Shown here piece by piece: positions 32,643 through 42,362 of a DNA stretch of 64,000 nucleotides. The translations under genes were made by a program, and so were the position numbers. Source of the DNA: Pseudomonas fluorescens (GTDB lineage Bacteria > Pseudomonadota > Gammaproteobacteria > Pseudomonadales > Pseudomonadaceae). Position 1 is the first letter of the stretch. Every line of letters starts with the position of its first letter. The stretch covers positions 5,565,501 to 5,629,500 of the forward strand of contig NZ_LR134318.1 in the NCBI RefSeq assembly GCF_900636825.1. The letters are read 5' to 3'. Under the pieces are notes generated by a model. It was not told where the DNA came from. It saw only the letters and a program-made list of their open reading frames with translations, and did no database searches.

Positions 32643-35600
32643 GTTTCCTGCTCCACTGCGCGATGCTCTCGAGCAGCACCGATTCCTGATACGGCTTGCC
32701 GAGGTAGTCGTTGACGCCGATGGCCATGGCGCGGTCGCGGTGTTTCTGCCCGGTACGCGAGGTAATCATGATTATCGGCAGATGCTTTAGGCGTTCGTCA
32801 TTGCGCACCTGAGTCGCGACCTCAAAGCCATCCATGCGCGGCATTTCAATGTCGAGCAGCATCAGGTCGGGCATGTGTTCTTCGAGCAGTAGCATCGCAT
32901 CGACTCCGTCCTTGGCGGTCAGCACGTTCATGCCATGGCGTTCGAGCAAACGGCTGGTGACCTTGCGCACGGTCACCGAGTCATCGACGACCATGATCAG
33001 CAGCGGTTTTTGCGGTTCGCTGTCGACCTCCGAACGCACCGGCTCCTGGGCCAGCCGCGCTTGCATCGCGCGGATCGGCGCGAGCAAATCCAGAATCAGC
33101 ACCACCCGGCCATCACCGAGAATCGTCGCACCCGAGACGCCCTGCACTGCGGCGAACTGCGGGCCGAGGCTCTTGACCACGATCTCGCGGGTGCCGGCCA
33201 TGGCGTCCACCAGCACGGCAATGTGCCGGTCGTTGTAATGCACCAGCAGCACCGGCAACGGCAGATTCTGCCCAAGCAGTTTCGGCCGTGGCGCGGTTTT
33301 CAGCAGCTCGCCGAGGTAGCACAGCTCATAACGCTGGCCGCCATATTGGTAGCTCGGCGGATCGTGACGGAAGTGCCCTTCCAGATCATTCGGCAAGACG
33401 CGCACGATGCCTTCGATGGTATTCAGCGGGATCGCGTATTGATCCTCGCCGCACTGCACCATCAGCGCGCGATTGACCGACACGGTGAACGGCAGGCGAA
33501 TGCGGAAATGCACGCCCTGCCCCGGCACCGAATCGATGCTCATGCTGCCGCCGAGCTGGCGTACCTCTTCGTGAACCACGTCCATGCCGACGCCACGCCC
33601 GGAAATCTGGGTGATCTTTTCGGCGGTGGAAAAGCCCGGCTGCAGGATGAACTGCAACACGTCGCGGTCGCTGATCTCGGCATCGGCCGCGAGCAAGCCG
33701 CGCTTGATCGCTTTGCGCCGCACGGCTTCCAGCGGCACCCCGGCGCCGTCATCGCGGATGTCGAAAACCATGTCGCCGCCCTCGCGGGACAGGTCGAGAG
33801 TGATCTGCCCTTGCGCCGGTTTACCCGCCGCCAATCGCACCTCGGCAGATTCGAGGCCATGGTCGACGGCATTGCGCAGCATGTGTTCCAGCGGCGCGGC
33901 CATGCGCTCCAGCACGTTGCGATCCATCTCGCCATCAGCGTTGCCGACGACAAACGCGACATCCTTGCCCAGCTCTTCGGCGACCTGCCGCACGATGCGT
34001 TTCAGTCGCGGCACCATGCGCTCGAACGGCACCATGCGCGTGCGCATCAGGCCTTCCTGCAATTCGGTGTTGATCCGCCCTTGTTGCTGCAACAGGTTTT
34101 CCGCTTCGTGATTGCGGCGGTCGAGGGTTTCCTTGAGGTCGAGCAAGTCCGAGGCGGACTCGAATAGCGCGCGCGACAGCTGTTGCAACTGTGAGTGGCG
34201 GTCCATTTCCAGCGGGTCGAAATCTTCATAACCGAGGCGTTCGCCATCGACTTGCTGACGGCTGAGAATCCGCCCCTGGGTTTCGGTGTCGAGGCGGCGC
34301 AACTGATCGCGCATGCGCTCGATGGTGGTTTCCATCTCGTTCAGGGTAATCTGCGCATCGTTGACCTGCTGTTCGATACGCCCGCGAAAGATCGAGGTTT
34401 CCCCGGCCAGATTGACCAGATCATCAAGCAGTTCGGAAGACACCTTGACCATGTCCGCGCCAGCATCGACGGTCGGTGCCGCAGCCTCGGGCTTGGCCGC
34501 CGGTGCCACGACCGGCGCCGACGGCACTTCCACCTGGGCCGGATGGCTGAAATTCTGGATCGCGTTAATCAGCCGATCGGCCGGCGGACAAGGCTGCCCG
34601 GCACGCACGCCGTCAAGCATCTGTGCCAACCGATCATGCCCGCGCTGCACCAACGCGAACAGTTCGGCGGACGGTTGCAGCGCACCGGTGGAAAGGCTTT
34701 CGTAGAGAAATTCCAGCTCATGGGCGAGGTCGCCGATCGGGCCGATTTCGACCATCCGCGCGCCGCCCTTGAGGGTGTGCAGATCACGCAGCAGGGTTTC
34801 GATTTCCTGACGGTTGCCCGGCTCGGCCTGCCAGCGCAGCAGCGCGGCGCCGGAGCTTTCGATGATGTCGAAACCTTCCTCCAGGAAGATTTCCAGCAAT
34901 TCCGGATCATGCCCGGCGTGATCGTGTTCAACCGGCGTCGGTGGCGCTTCGCTCGCCGCCTGACCCTGACGCACTTGGCGCATGGCGTCGATCAGATCTT
35001 GCGCCGGGGTCAGCGGCTGATGCCCTTGCAGTTGCTCCAGCAACCGGGCCAGACGCGCATGACTCTGTTGCAGCAAAACTTCGAGCGCAGCGCTGTGGCT
35101 GTAGCGCCGATCGACCAGCCCCTCGTACAGGCTTTCCAGCTCTTGGGCGAGATCGCCGATGACTTCGACCTCGGCCATCCGCGCGCCACCCTTCAGGGTG
35201 TGCAAGTCACGCTGCAACGACGACAGCGGCGCAGCGTTGTCCGGGTCCTTGAGCCAGCGCTGCAAGGCTTGCGCGGCGCTGTCGAGAATATCCACTGCCT
35301 CTTCGAGGAAAATCTCGACGATTTCGTCGTCCGGCTCGATCGCGGCGACCGATTGCTGCACCTGGGCGGTGGCGCTGCCCAGTTCGCGAATATCGAGGGT
35401 GCGACTGCCATCGCTGCGGATCAGGCCCATCGACGCCGGGTCGAGGCCTTCGTCGAGCAGCGCCTGCAAAGCCAGAATCCGCTCCGGCTGCGGAGTGATT
35501 TCCTGGCCGGCGGCGAGTTCGTCGAGCATGTTGATCAGCGCTTCGTGGGCCAGTTGCACCTCATGAAAAAACCGCTCGCTGACCGCCAGACTGCTTTCCT

Positions 35601-38550
35601 CGACCGCGCCATACAGGTCGAGCAAGGCTTCGCACAGACCATCGACCGGCAGCAGATCGGCGAGATGCGCGCCTTCGCCGAGGGTGGTCAGTTCATCGAG
35701 CAAGGCGCTGAGTTCCTGGCGTTCGCCGGGATGCTGCTGCCAGCGTTGCAACAGGCTTTCGGCGTCGAGCAGGATGTCCATGCCCTGGGCGAGGAAGTTG
35801 TTGATCAGTTGCGGATCGCGCTTGACGCGCGGCCCGGTGTGCGCGGCATCGACACTCGCTTGCAGACGTTCAGCGAGCAGCGCGTCGGTGCGTTTGATCA
35901 GCGATTGCGCACCAACAATCGGCGCCAGCGGGTCGTGCTTGAGTTGGCGCAGGCCGACACGGAACAGTCCCTCGGCTTCGAGCAGCAATTCCACTTCATC
36001 AAGATCCAGTGGCAACTGATGCGCCTTGAACTCACGGGCCAGTTGATCGAATGACGCGGCGAGTTCAGCCATCGGCAACACGCCGGCCATCGAGGCACTG
36101 CCCTTGAGCGTGTGCAGCGCTCGTTGCAACTCGTCGCTGGCCTGCAGGGGTACGTGTTCAGCAGCTTGATCGAGGAAGCGGTTAAGGCTGGCGAGGTGGG
36201 ATTCGGCCTCTTTGCGGAAGATCTCCAGCAACAGCGGGTCGAGTGCTGCGACATCGTCCACGTCTTCGGCCGCCAGCGGTTCATCGCCCTTGGCCAGTGC
36301 GTGAGCGCGGGCGGCGAGCTGATCGACATCGCTGCGCTGACGCTGTTGCTGGGTGGCGAATTCGCTGATCAGTTCGGGCAGCAGCAATACCGTATCGCTG
36401 AGCAACTGGCGCACCACTGCGCCGGGTTCGACACTTTGTTCCAGCACGCGGTTGAGCAGGTTTTCCACGGCCCAGGCGAGTTCACCGAGGATCAACGCAC
36501 GAACCATGCGCCCGCTGCCCTTCAAGGTGTGAAAGGCCCGACGCAGCTCAGTCAGCGCGGCGCGGTCCTGCGGATCGGCGGTCCAGCGCGGCAGGTTTTC
36601 GTGCAGAACTCCGAGGACTTCGTCGGTCTCTTCGAGGAACACCTCGCGCAGTTCATCATCGACCGGTTCTTCATCGGCCGGCGGCGGCATCAGGCTGCCG
36701 GGGGTGATCAGCGCGGGCGGGTTCAACGCCGATACCGGACTGGCGAGCACTTCGGCCAGCGACTGCACAACGTCCGGATCATCCAGCGCTTGCAGGTCCT
36801 GCATGACCCGCGCTTCACCGGGGCTGAGCACCTCATCGAGCACGGGCACCTGCGGTTCGCCGGGCTGCTCGTTGGGAAAGAATCCGAGACTGGCGAGGCT
36901 TTTTTGCGCGACGTCCAGCAACTGTTCGCTCGGTGCCAGTGGATCATCGCCCAAACGCTCGAGGTAATACTCGAGGCTGCTGATGACATCGGCCAACGAG
37001 TCCAGTTGCTCCCAACCCGGCTCGTGCGGATCGAGCAACAGATGTTCGCGGATAAAAGCGTTGCACGCCTCGACCAGACTCGCCGCGCGCGCCAGCGGAA
37101 TCATCGCCAGCGCGCCGCGCACCTGGGTCAGCAAGGCCGGCAGCGGTTGCAATTGCTGGCGGTCCCAATCGGCGTCGATGTAGTCGACGATCAGGTCCTT
37201 GGCCTGTTGCAGGCAAATGCGCGCTTCCTTGATCACGATCTGGTGGATCTGCGTCAGGTCGGTGGTCGGCAGGCGCGCGTCTTCCGGACTTTCCGGCTCA
37301 ACCGTGCCGACCATCCCGGCCAGCGTTGCCTCGACGTAAAGCAAGGCGCCGGCAACGTCCATCAGGATCGCGTCATTCGGTTCACGCTGACCCTGAACCA
37401 GGCTGAGCACCACCGCCAGTTGATCGATGATCACTTTGCGAGGCTGACCGAAACCCAGCACCGCGAGGGTGTCGGCGATTTGCCGCAGCGGGGCGAGCAG
37501 GCTGTCCAGATCCGCGGTGTGCTGGCGGTCGCTGCGTACAAACAGGTCGAGACGTTCCTTGACCCGCACCAGTTCCTCACAGAGGGCCGCGAGCACCGAG
37601 CGCATGGCGTCACGGTCGGGGCCGGCGAGGCGCGCGCGTTCTTCATCGACCATCGCGCTGTCGGGCAACGCGTCGTCCAGGGAGTAGCGATCTTTCATGG
37701 TCAGCATCTGCCCGGTGGGATGTTCGGCTTTGGCAATATAGAACAACAGGCTTTTCAGCAGCTCCGCCGGCGCCGGTTGATTAAGCCCGCGCATGCCTTG
37801 ATCGAGCAGGCGTTTGAGTTCTTTGTCGGCGTCCTTGAACAGACTGCGCAGCGCCGGACTGTTGGCGATGGCGCCTTCGCGCATGCCTTCGATCAGCGCC
37901 GAGGCCACTTGCCACAGCGGGCTGAGCGGCGACTGCGCGCTCAACGTTTCAAGGCGAGTGAAGACTTTCGCCAGATAACCGAGGTGCGTCTGGTCGTCCT
38001 GTTCGCGCAGCAGGCCGACCAGCGCCACTTGCAGTGTCTGCCGCAGTTTGCGCAGCACGCTCGGCAGGTCGGGCGGTTCCAGCGCGGCCAGTGCGTCGTC
38101 AGTCAACGGCGCGAGCGCGGGCAATTGCGGGCTGAACAGACTGGTTTCCGACAACAGGCTTTCGCCGCGTGCGCTGCGCAGGTCGTTGATCAGCGGCAAC
38201 ACCACCAACGGCAGATCACGCCGCGCGCTCTGTACGCGATCAAGGTATGTCGGCAATTGTCCCAAGGCTTGCAGCAACAGGTGCAGGGCTTCGTCGCGGT
38301 GCAGCACGCGCTCGTGCTGCAAGGCTTCGACCAACTGCTCCATTTCTTCGGCGAGCAACGCGGCGCCGTAGAACTCGACCATTTTCAGACTGCCATGCAC
38401 CTGATGAATACAGGCAAGGCATTCGTCCAGCCCGGGGAAGGACTGCGGATCGTCGAGCACGGCTTCGATCGCCTGATGCGCAAGCTTCAGCGTTTCGGCA
38501 ATTTCGCCTTTGACCCACTCGAGGGCCACATAGTCGTGCCGATCACCCAT
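32635..38550 (-). CDS. chpA: Chemosensory hybrid histidine kinase ChpA
   Basis: The protein has 1971 residues. Four canonical phosphotransfer motifs HTLKG have their histidines at about 674, 813, 1117 and 1258. An atypical site near 49 reads IHQVHGSLK. Two further phosphotransfer-like domains carry Thr in the histidine place: about 475 (LLTQVRGA) and about 955 (ELTTLGEG). A CheA core follows, with the dimer region about 1365-1510, N box LRNAVDHGLE and G boxes DDGAGV and GRGVGMDVV. A CheW-like domain (about 1690-1825) and a receiver domain (about 1850-1965, phospho-Asp in LLDIEMP) end it. It is about 500 residues shorter than ChpA of P. aeruginosa. The start at 38550 has GGAG upstream. Confidence 0.94.
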   Translation of the reverse strand: MGDRHDYVALEWVKGEIAETLKLAHQAIEAVLDDPQSFPGLDECLACIHQVHGSLKMVEFYGAALLAEEMEQLVEALQHERVLHRDEALHLLLQALGQLPTYLDRVQSARRDLPLVVLPLINDLRSARGESLLSETSLFSPQLPALAPLTDDALAALEPPDLPSVLRKLRQTLQVALVGLLREQDDQTHLGYLAKVFTRLETLSAQSPLSPLWQVASALIEGMREGAIANSPALRSLFKDADKELKRLLDQGMRGLNQPAPAELLKSLLFYIAKAEHPTGQMLTMKDRYSLDDALPDSAMVDEERARLAGPDRDAMRSVLAALCEELVRVKERLDLFVRSDRQHTADLDSLLAPLRQIADTLAVLGFGQPRKVIIDQLAVVLSLVQGQREPNDAILMDVAGALLYVEATLAGMVGTVEPESPEDARLPTTDLTQIHQIVIKEARICLQQAKDLIVDYIDADWDRQQLQPLPALLTQVRGALAMIPLARAASLVEACNAFIREHLLLDPHEPGWEQLDSLADVISSLEYYLERLGDDPLAPSEQLLDVAQKSLASLGFFPNEQPGEPQVPVLDEVLSPGEARVMQDLQALDDPDVVQSLAEVLASPVSALNPPALITPGSLMPPPADEEPVDDELREVFLEETDEVLGVLHENLPRWTADPQDRAALTELRRAFHTLKGSGRMVRALILGELAWAVENLLNRVLEQSVEPGAVVRQLLSDTVLLLPELISEFATQQQRQRSDVDQLAARAHALAKGDEPLAAEDVDDVAALDPLLLEIFRKEAESHLASLNRFLDQAAEHVPLQASDELQRALHTLKGSASMAGVLPMAELAASFDQLAREFKAHQLPLDLDEVELLLEAEGLFRVGLRQLKHDPLAPIVGAQSLIKRTDALLAERLQASVDAAHTGPRVKRDPQLINNFLAQGMDILLDAESLLQRWQQHPGERQELSALLDELTTLGEGAHLADLLPVDGLCEALLDLYGAVEESSLAVSERFFHEVQLAHEALINMLDELAAGQEITPQPERILALQALLDEGLDPASMGLIRSDGSRTLDIRELGSATAQVQQSVAAIEPDDEIVEIFLEEAVDILDSAAQALQRWLKDPDNAAPLSSLQRDLHTLKGGARMAEVEVIGDLAQELESLYEGLVDRRYSHSAALEVLLQQSHARLARLLEQLQGHQPLTPAQDLIDAMRQVRQGQAASEAPPTPVEHDHAGHDPELLEIFLEEGFDIIESSGAALLRWQAEPGNRQEIETLLRDLHTLKGGARMVEIGPIGDLAHELEFLYESLSTGALQPSAELFALVQRGHDRLAQMLDGVRAGQPCPPADRLINAIQNFSHPAQVEVPSAPVVAPAAKPEAAAPTVDAGADMVKVSSELLDDLVNLAGETSIFRGRIEQQVNDAQITLNEMETTIERMRDQLRRLDTETQGRILSRQQVDGERLGYEDFDPLEMDRHSQLQQLSRALFESASDLLDLKETLDRRNHEAENLLQQQGRINTELQEGLMRTRMVPFERMVPRLKRIVRQVAEELGKDVAFVVGNADGEMDRNVLERMAAPLEHMLRNAVDHGLESAEVRLAAGKPAQGQITLDLSREGGDMVFDIRDDGAGVPLEAVRRKAIKRGLLAADAEISDRDVLQFILQPGFSTAEKITQISGRGVGMDVVHEEVRQLGGSMSIDSVPGQGVHFRIRLPFTVSVNRALMVQCGEDQYAIPLNTIEGIVRVLPNDLEGHFRHDPPSYQYGGQRYELCYLGELLKTAPRPKLLGQNLPLPVLLVHYNDRHIAVLVDAMAGTREIVVKSLGPQFAAVQGVSGATILGDGRVVLILDLLAPIRAMQARLAQEPVRSEVDSEPQKPLLIMVVDDSVTVRKVTSRLLERHGMNVLTAKDGVDAMLLLEEHMPDLMLLDIEMPRMDGFEVATQVRNDERLKHLPIIMITSRTGQKHRDRAMAIGVNDYLGKPYQESVLLESIAQWSRKHA

Positions 38551-38561
38551 AACCACTCCAC

Positions 38562-40610
38562 TCACGCTTTATCTGTCGCCGCCGGCAAGGTGAAACCGGA
38601 CACCGAACGACGCAACTGACTGGCCATTTTCGCCAGGTTGCCGATGCTCTCGGCAGTGGCCGTGGAACCGGACGACGTCTGCGAAGTGATCTGCTGGATC
38701 ACGTTCATCGTCAGCGAGATCTGTCCGGCCGAAGAGGTCTGTTGCTGCGCCGCGTTGGAAATGCTCTGGATCAGCGCCGCGAGGATTTTCGACACGCCTT
38801 CGATTTCTTCCAGGGCCACCCCGGCATCCTGCGCCAGTCGCGCGCCGCGCACCACTTCGGTGGTGGTCTGTTCCATGGAAATCACCGCTTCGTTGGTGTC
38901 GGTCTGAATCGCCCGCACCAGGGTTTCGATCTGCCGGGTCGCGGCGGACGAACGTTCGGCCAGCCGCTGCACTTCGTCGGCAACCACGGCAAAACCGCGC
39001 CCGGCATCCCCGGCCATCGATGCCTGGATCGCCGCGTTGAGGGCGAGGATGTTGGTCTGGTCGGCGATGTCGTCGATCAGGCTGACGATGTCGCCGATTT
39101 CCTGCGAAGACTCGCCCAGACGCTTGATGCGCTTGGCGGTGTCCTGAATCTGTTCGCGGATGTTGTCCATGCCGTGGATGGTGTTGTGCACCACTTCATT
39201 GCCCTTGTTGGCGATTTCCACAGAGCGCTCGGCCACCGCCGACGATTCAGCGGCGTTGGCCGAAACCTGATCGATGGATTCGGCCATGTCGCTGATTGCC
39301 GTCGAGGCTTCGGAAATCTGCTGCGCCTGTTGCTCCGAGGCCTGGGCCAGGTGCATGGCGGTGGCCTGGGTTTCCTGCACAGCGGCGGCGACCTGACCGG
39401 CGGTGAGGTTGATGGTCGCCACCAGATCACGCAATTGGTCGACGGAATAGTTGATCGAGTCGGCGATGGTGCCGGTGAAGTCTTCGGTCACCGAAGCGGT
39501 CACGGTGAGATCGCCGTCGGCAAGGTCTTCGATCTCGTCGAGCAAACGCATGATCGCGTTCTGGTTACGCTCGTTCTTTTCGGCGGTTTCGCGTAACTGG
39601 CGGTTGGTTTCCCGCACCATGACCAGACCGATGAGGATGATCGAAGCCAGCGCCAGCAAACCAAGGACATAGCCGCCGATGGTGTCGGTGTTGCGCCCGC
39701 CGGCCAGGTTTTCAAAACCCGTGGCCAGATGCGAGGCTTCGTCGAGCAGGGTTTGCGACAGGGTGAAAATGTTGGTGGCCGACTCGCGCACCTTGAACAG
39801 CTCTGGTGAGGTTTCGAGGATTTCATCCACCGAGCCGGAAACGAACTGGAACAGTTCGGAAATTTCACTCAGACGCGCCCGAGCGTCGCGGTCTTCAACC
39901 TGGCTGATTTTCAGCGTCGGGTTGCCCTGCAACATGCCGTTGAGCACCAGACCGAAACGCGCGGCGTCGCGGCCAAAGGCGTCGGCAGCCTGCTGCGAGT
40001 TTTCATCACCCGCGAGTACGGTGTTGACCGCGCCGAGGATGCGTTCGGCGAGCAACGATTGCCGCTGCGCCATCGCCACTTGCGCCGCCGGAGCGCCGCG
40101 CTGGAGGAGGATTTCGACGACTTTCTCGTATTCGATCTGCAATTGCGGCACGGTTTCGGCGAGGGTCGCGGCGACCTGGTGCAACGACAGCACGGTCTGT
40201 TCGCTGCTGAGGATCGCGTCAGTGTTTTTCAGCAGTCGCTCCCAGTCCATTTGCACGGCGCGCATTTCCGGGCGCACGGCGGCTGGCGCTGGCGGCAGGC
40301 CGGTGTTCGGGTCACCTTTTTTCAGGTAACCCCAGCGCTGGGCAAAGTCATTGCGCGCATCACTGAGCAATTTGAACGCGGCCGCCTTGCCCGCCGCCGC
40401 TTCGGTGGCGTTCTTGGCGATGCGTTGTGACAGCACGCGCAGCTCACCGGCGTGGCCAATGTACTGTTTGTCGTAGTTCGCCTGGGTGTTGAGGTAAGCG
40501 AAGTTGGCGAACAGCAGCATGATGAATACGATCAACGCGATAAACAGCACGATGATTTGCGCGCGACTGCGCGATGCTTCTGCCGACTTGCCTGTTTTTG
40601 CTGTTGTCAT
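38562..40610 (-). CDS. pilJ: Type IV pilus methyl-accepting chemoreceptor PilJ
   Basis: The protein has 682 residues. A first membrane helix (about 19-41, IIVLFIALIVFIMLLFANFA) precedes a periplasmic domain with PilJ-type modules (LRVLSQRIAKNATEAAAGK). A second helix lies at about 315-335. A HAMP-like region and a methyl-accepting signalling domain follow, with the hairpin tip IVSLIDDIADQTNILALNAAIQ. It feeds surface or pilin signals to ChpA. The stop overlaps an in-frame GTG of chpA. A REP insertion lies in the gap upstream. Confidence 0.95.
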   Translation of the reverse strand: MTTAKTGKSAEASRSRAQIIVLFIALIVFIMLLFANFAYLNTQANYDKQYIGHAGELRVLSQRIAKNATEAAAGKAAAFKLLSDARNDFAQRWGYLKKGDPNTGLPPAPAAVRPEMRAVQMDWERLLKNTDAILSSEQTVLSLHQVAATLAETVPQLQIEYEKVVEILLQRGAPAAQVAMAQRQSLLAERILGAVNTVLAGDENSQQAADAFGRDAARFGLVLNGMLQGNPTLKISQVEDRDARARLSEISELFQFVSGSVDEILETSPELFKVRESATNIFTLSQTLLDEASHLATGFENLAGGRNTDTIGGYVLGLLALASIILIGLVMVRETNRQLRETAEKNERNQNAIMRLLDEIEDLADGDLTVTASVTEDFTGTIADSINYSVDQLRDLVATINLTAGQVAAAVQETQATAMHLAQASEQQAQQISEASTAISDMAESIDQVSANAAESSAVAERSVEIANKGNEVVHNTIHGMDNIREQIQDTAKRIKRLGESSQEIGDIVSLIDDIADQTNILALNAAIQASMAGDAGRGFAVVADEVQRLAERSSAATRQIETLVRAIQTDTNEAVISMEQTTTEVVRGARLAQDAGVALEEIEGVSKILAALIQSISNAAQQQTSSAGQISLTMNVIQQITSQTSSGSTATAESIGNLAKMASQLRRSVSGFTLPAATDKA

Positions 40611-40641
40611 CGGTCCTCGCCTAATTTGAAGCTCACCGAAG

Positions 40642-40742
40642 AACCTGTGGGAGCTAGCCCTGCTAGCGATTGAACGATGGCGCGGTGTGCCTGATGCACC
40701 GTGGCGCCTGAATCGCTAGCAGGGCTAGCTCCCACCCAGGTT
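40642..40742. repeat. REP palindrome, AGCTAGCCCTGCTAGCGATT family
   Basis: AACCTGTGGGAGCTAGCC...CTGCTAGCGATT pairs with AATCGCTAGCAGGGCTAGC...CCCAGGTT. The loop (GAACGATGGCGCGGTGTGCCTGATGCACCGTGGCGCCTG) also pairs internally. It lies inside the pilI-pilJ gap and so is co-transcribed with the operon. Confidence 0.9.
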
Positions 40743-40756
40743 CTCTGTTGTTACGG

Positions 40757-41296
40757 CTATAGCGCCACACCCATGAACACCGGGGATCTGGCCAGTGCAA
40801 ACAGGCTGAACACCCGCCAGTTCTGCTCGCGGCGGAAATAGCCTTTGACGAATTCGGCCTTGGAGCCCTGGCGTTTGCTGATCGAGAGCGGCTCGAAACT
40901 GCCCTGTTCGAAATGCTGCAAACCGATGACTTCGTCGACCATCACCCCGGCGAACACGTCTTCATGCTCCACCACCAATACCCGGCGTTGTTTGCGCAGC
41001 GGCGACAGTTCATGGCCGAAGAACCCGCACAGATCCATGATGGGCAACAGCCGCCCGCGCAGATTGGCCACACCCTTTACCCACGGTTTGACTCCAGGCA
41101 GTTGCGTGAAGCGCGGTTCGTGCAGCACTTCGCTGACTTCGCCCATCGGCGCCACGTACCAATGCTCGCCGAGGCGAAAGCCGATACCGCTCCAACGATC
41201 CTGGCGCGCCGGTTGCGAAGGTAAGTCCGCTGCCAGCAAGCGGCAGCGCTGGTCGATCTGCCAGAGCAGTTCGAACGCGGTCAGCGATTCGCTCAT
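40757..41296 (-). CDS. pilI: CheW-like adaptor PilI
   Basis: The protein has 179 residues with one CheW domain: GIGFRLGEHWYVAPMGEVSEVL, then VKGVANLRGRLLPIMDL and VVEHEDVFAGVMVDEVIGL. It links PilJ to the ChpA kinase. It lies 10 bp after pilH and 146 bp before pilJ, with a REP element in that gap. Confidence 0.93.
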   Translation of the reverse strand: MSESLTAFELLWQIDQRCRLLAADLPSQPARQDRWSGIGFRLGEHWYVAPMGEVSEVLHEPRFTQLPGVKPWVKGVANLRGRLLPIMDLCGFFGHELSPLRKQRRVLVVEHEDVFAGVMVDEVIGLQHFEQGSFEPLSISKRQGSKAEFVKGYFRREQNWRVFSLFALARSPVFMGVAL

Positions 41297-41306
41297 GGTT
41301 GCGCGA

Positions 41307-41672
41307 TCAGCCTTTGAGTACGTTGTTCAGGGTCTTGATCAGAGTGTCTTCATCGACCGGTTTGGTCAGGTAATCCCTGGCGCCCTGACGGGTACCCCAA
41401 ACCTTGTCGGTCTCCTGATCCTTGGTGGTGATGATGATGACCGGGATGTGGCTGGTGTCGGCATCCTTGGTCAACTGGCGGGTCGCCTGAAAGCCGTTGA
41501 GGCCGGGCATGACGATGTCCATCAGCACAGCGTCGGGTTTTTCCTGACGGGCCAGCGCGACGCCGTCGGCGCCGTTCTCGGCCTTGAGCACTTCATGGCC
41601 GTGCTTTTCGAGCATGCCGGTGAGTTTGTACATTTCAGTCGGCGAATCATCGACGATCAGGATACGTGCCAT
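41307..41672 (-). CDS. pilH: Single-domain response regulator PilH
   Basis: The protein has 121 residues and is a receiver domain only: ILIVDDSPTEMYKL with the acid pair, VLMDIVMPGLNG with the phospho-Asp, and LTKPVD with the lysine. It acts with PilG in regulating pilus extension and retraction; in P. aeruginosa PilH opposes PilG. The start is the ATG at 41672 preceded by GGGGA, and it matches the length of the P. aeruginosa protein. Confidence 0.95.
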   Translation of the reverse strand: MARILIVDDSPTEMYKLTGMLEKHGHEVLKAENGADGVALARQEKPDAVLMDIVMPGLNGFQATRQLTKDADTSHIPVIIITTKDQETDKVWGTRQGARDYLTKPVDEDTLIKTLNNVLKG

Positions 41673-41732
41673 GGTGTTCCCCATTTTTCTTGTCGACGCC
41701 CGGCCCGTTGGCCGAGCGTCACTGTGCGTGTG

Positions 41733-42137
41733 TTACTGCGGCAAAACGGCGGCGAAGCCCGGAACATGGGCCTGAATCGCGTTAAGCAGTTCTTCTTTGC
41801 TGAACGGCTTGGTCAAGAATTGATCAGAACCGACAATCCGCCCCTTGGCCTTGTCGAACAGCCCGTCGCGCGACGACAGCATGATCACCGGCGTGGCCTT
41901 GAAGGCACTGTTGTTCTTGATTAAAGCGCAGGTCTGATAACCATCCAGACGCGGCATCATGATGTCGACGAAAATGATTCCGGGCTGGTGGTCGGCGATC
42001 TTTGCCAAGGCGTCGAAACCGTCAATCGCGGTGATCACTTCGCAACCGACATTTTTCAACAATGTTTCGGCGGTGCGGCGAATCGTTTTCGAGTCGTCGA
42101 TCACCATGACCTTCAAGGCGCTGGACTGCTGTTCCAT
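41733..42137 (-). CDS. pilG: Single-domain response regulator PilG
   Basis: The protein has 134 residues. The receiver domain has VMVIDDSKTIRRTAE, IIFVDIMMPRLDGYQ (phospho-Asp) and LTKPFSKEEL. It is the first gene of the chemosensory operon and is thought to promote pilus extension and cAMP signalling. The region upstream, 42138-42362, is shared with the divergent gshB. Confidence 0.95.
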   Translation of the reverse strand: MEQQSSALKVMVIDDSKTIRRTAETLLKNVGCEVITAIDGFDALAKIADHQPGIIFVDIMMPRLDGYQTCALIKNNSAFKATPVIMLSSRDGLFDKAKGRIVGSDQFLTKPFSKEELLNAIQAHVPGFAAVLPQ

Positions 42138-42362
42138 AAGAGGGCTCTACCGTCGCCTTTGCGAATCAAATTGTCCGTTTTGCTGTGAATAATGGCCTGA
42201 AACCCTTGATACCCAAGGGGCGGCGCGATCTGCCAGCCTTTTTAGCACAGTCTCCAGATGCAATCTATCGACGGGTTTTTCCTTGACCCCAAACCCGCCC
42301 GGCGCCACTCTGGCGGCACTTTTTCAATACCGATCCGGTAGCCAATTTTCGAGGAAAACCCA

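Noticed and set aside
36112..38619. An 835-codon open frame on the plus strand opposite chpA, with another of 619 codons at 34195-36054.
   Set aside because: Both lie entirely within the convincing chpA gene. They have no domains and low-complexity composition typical of antisense frames in high-G+C coding DNA.
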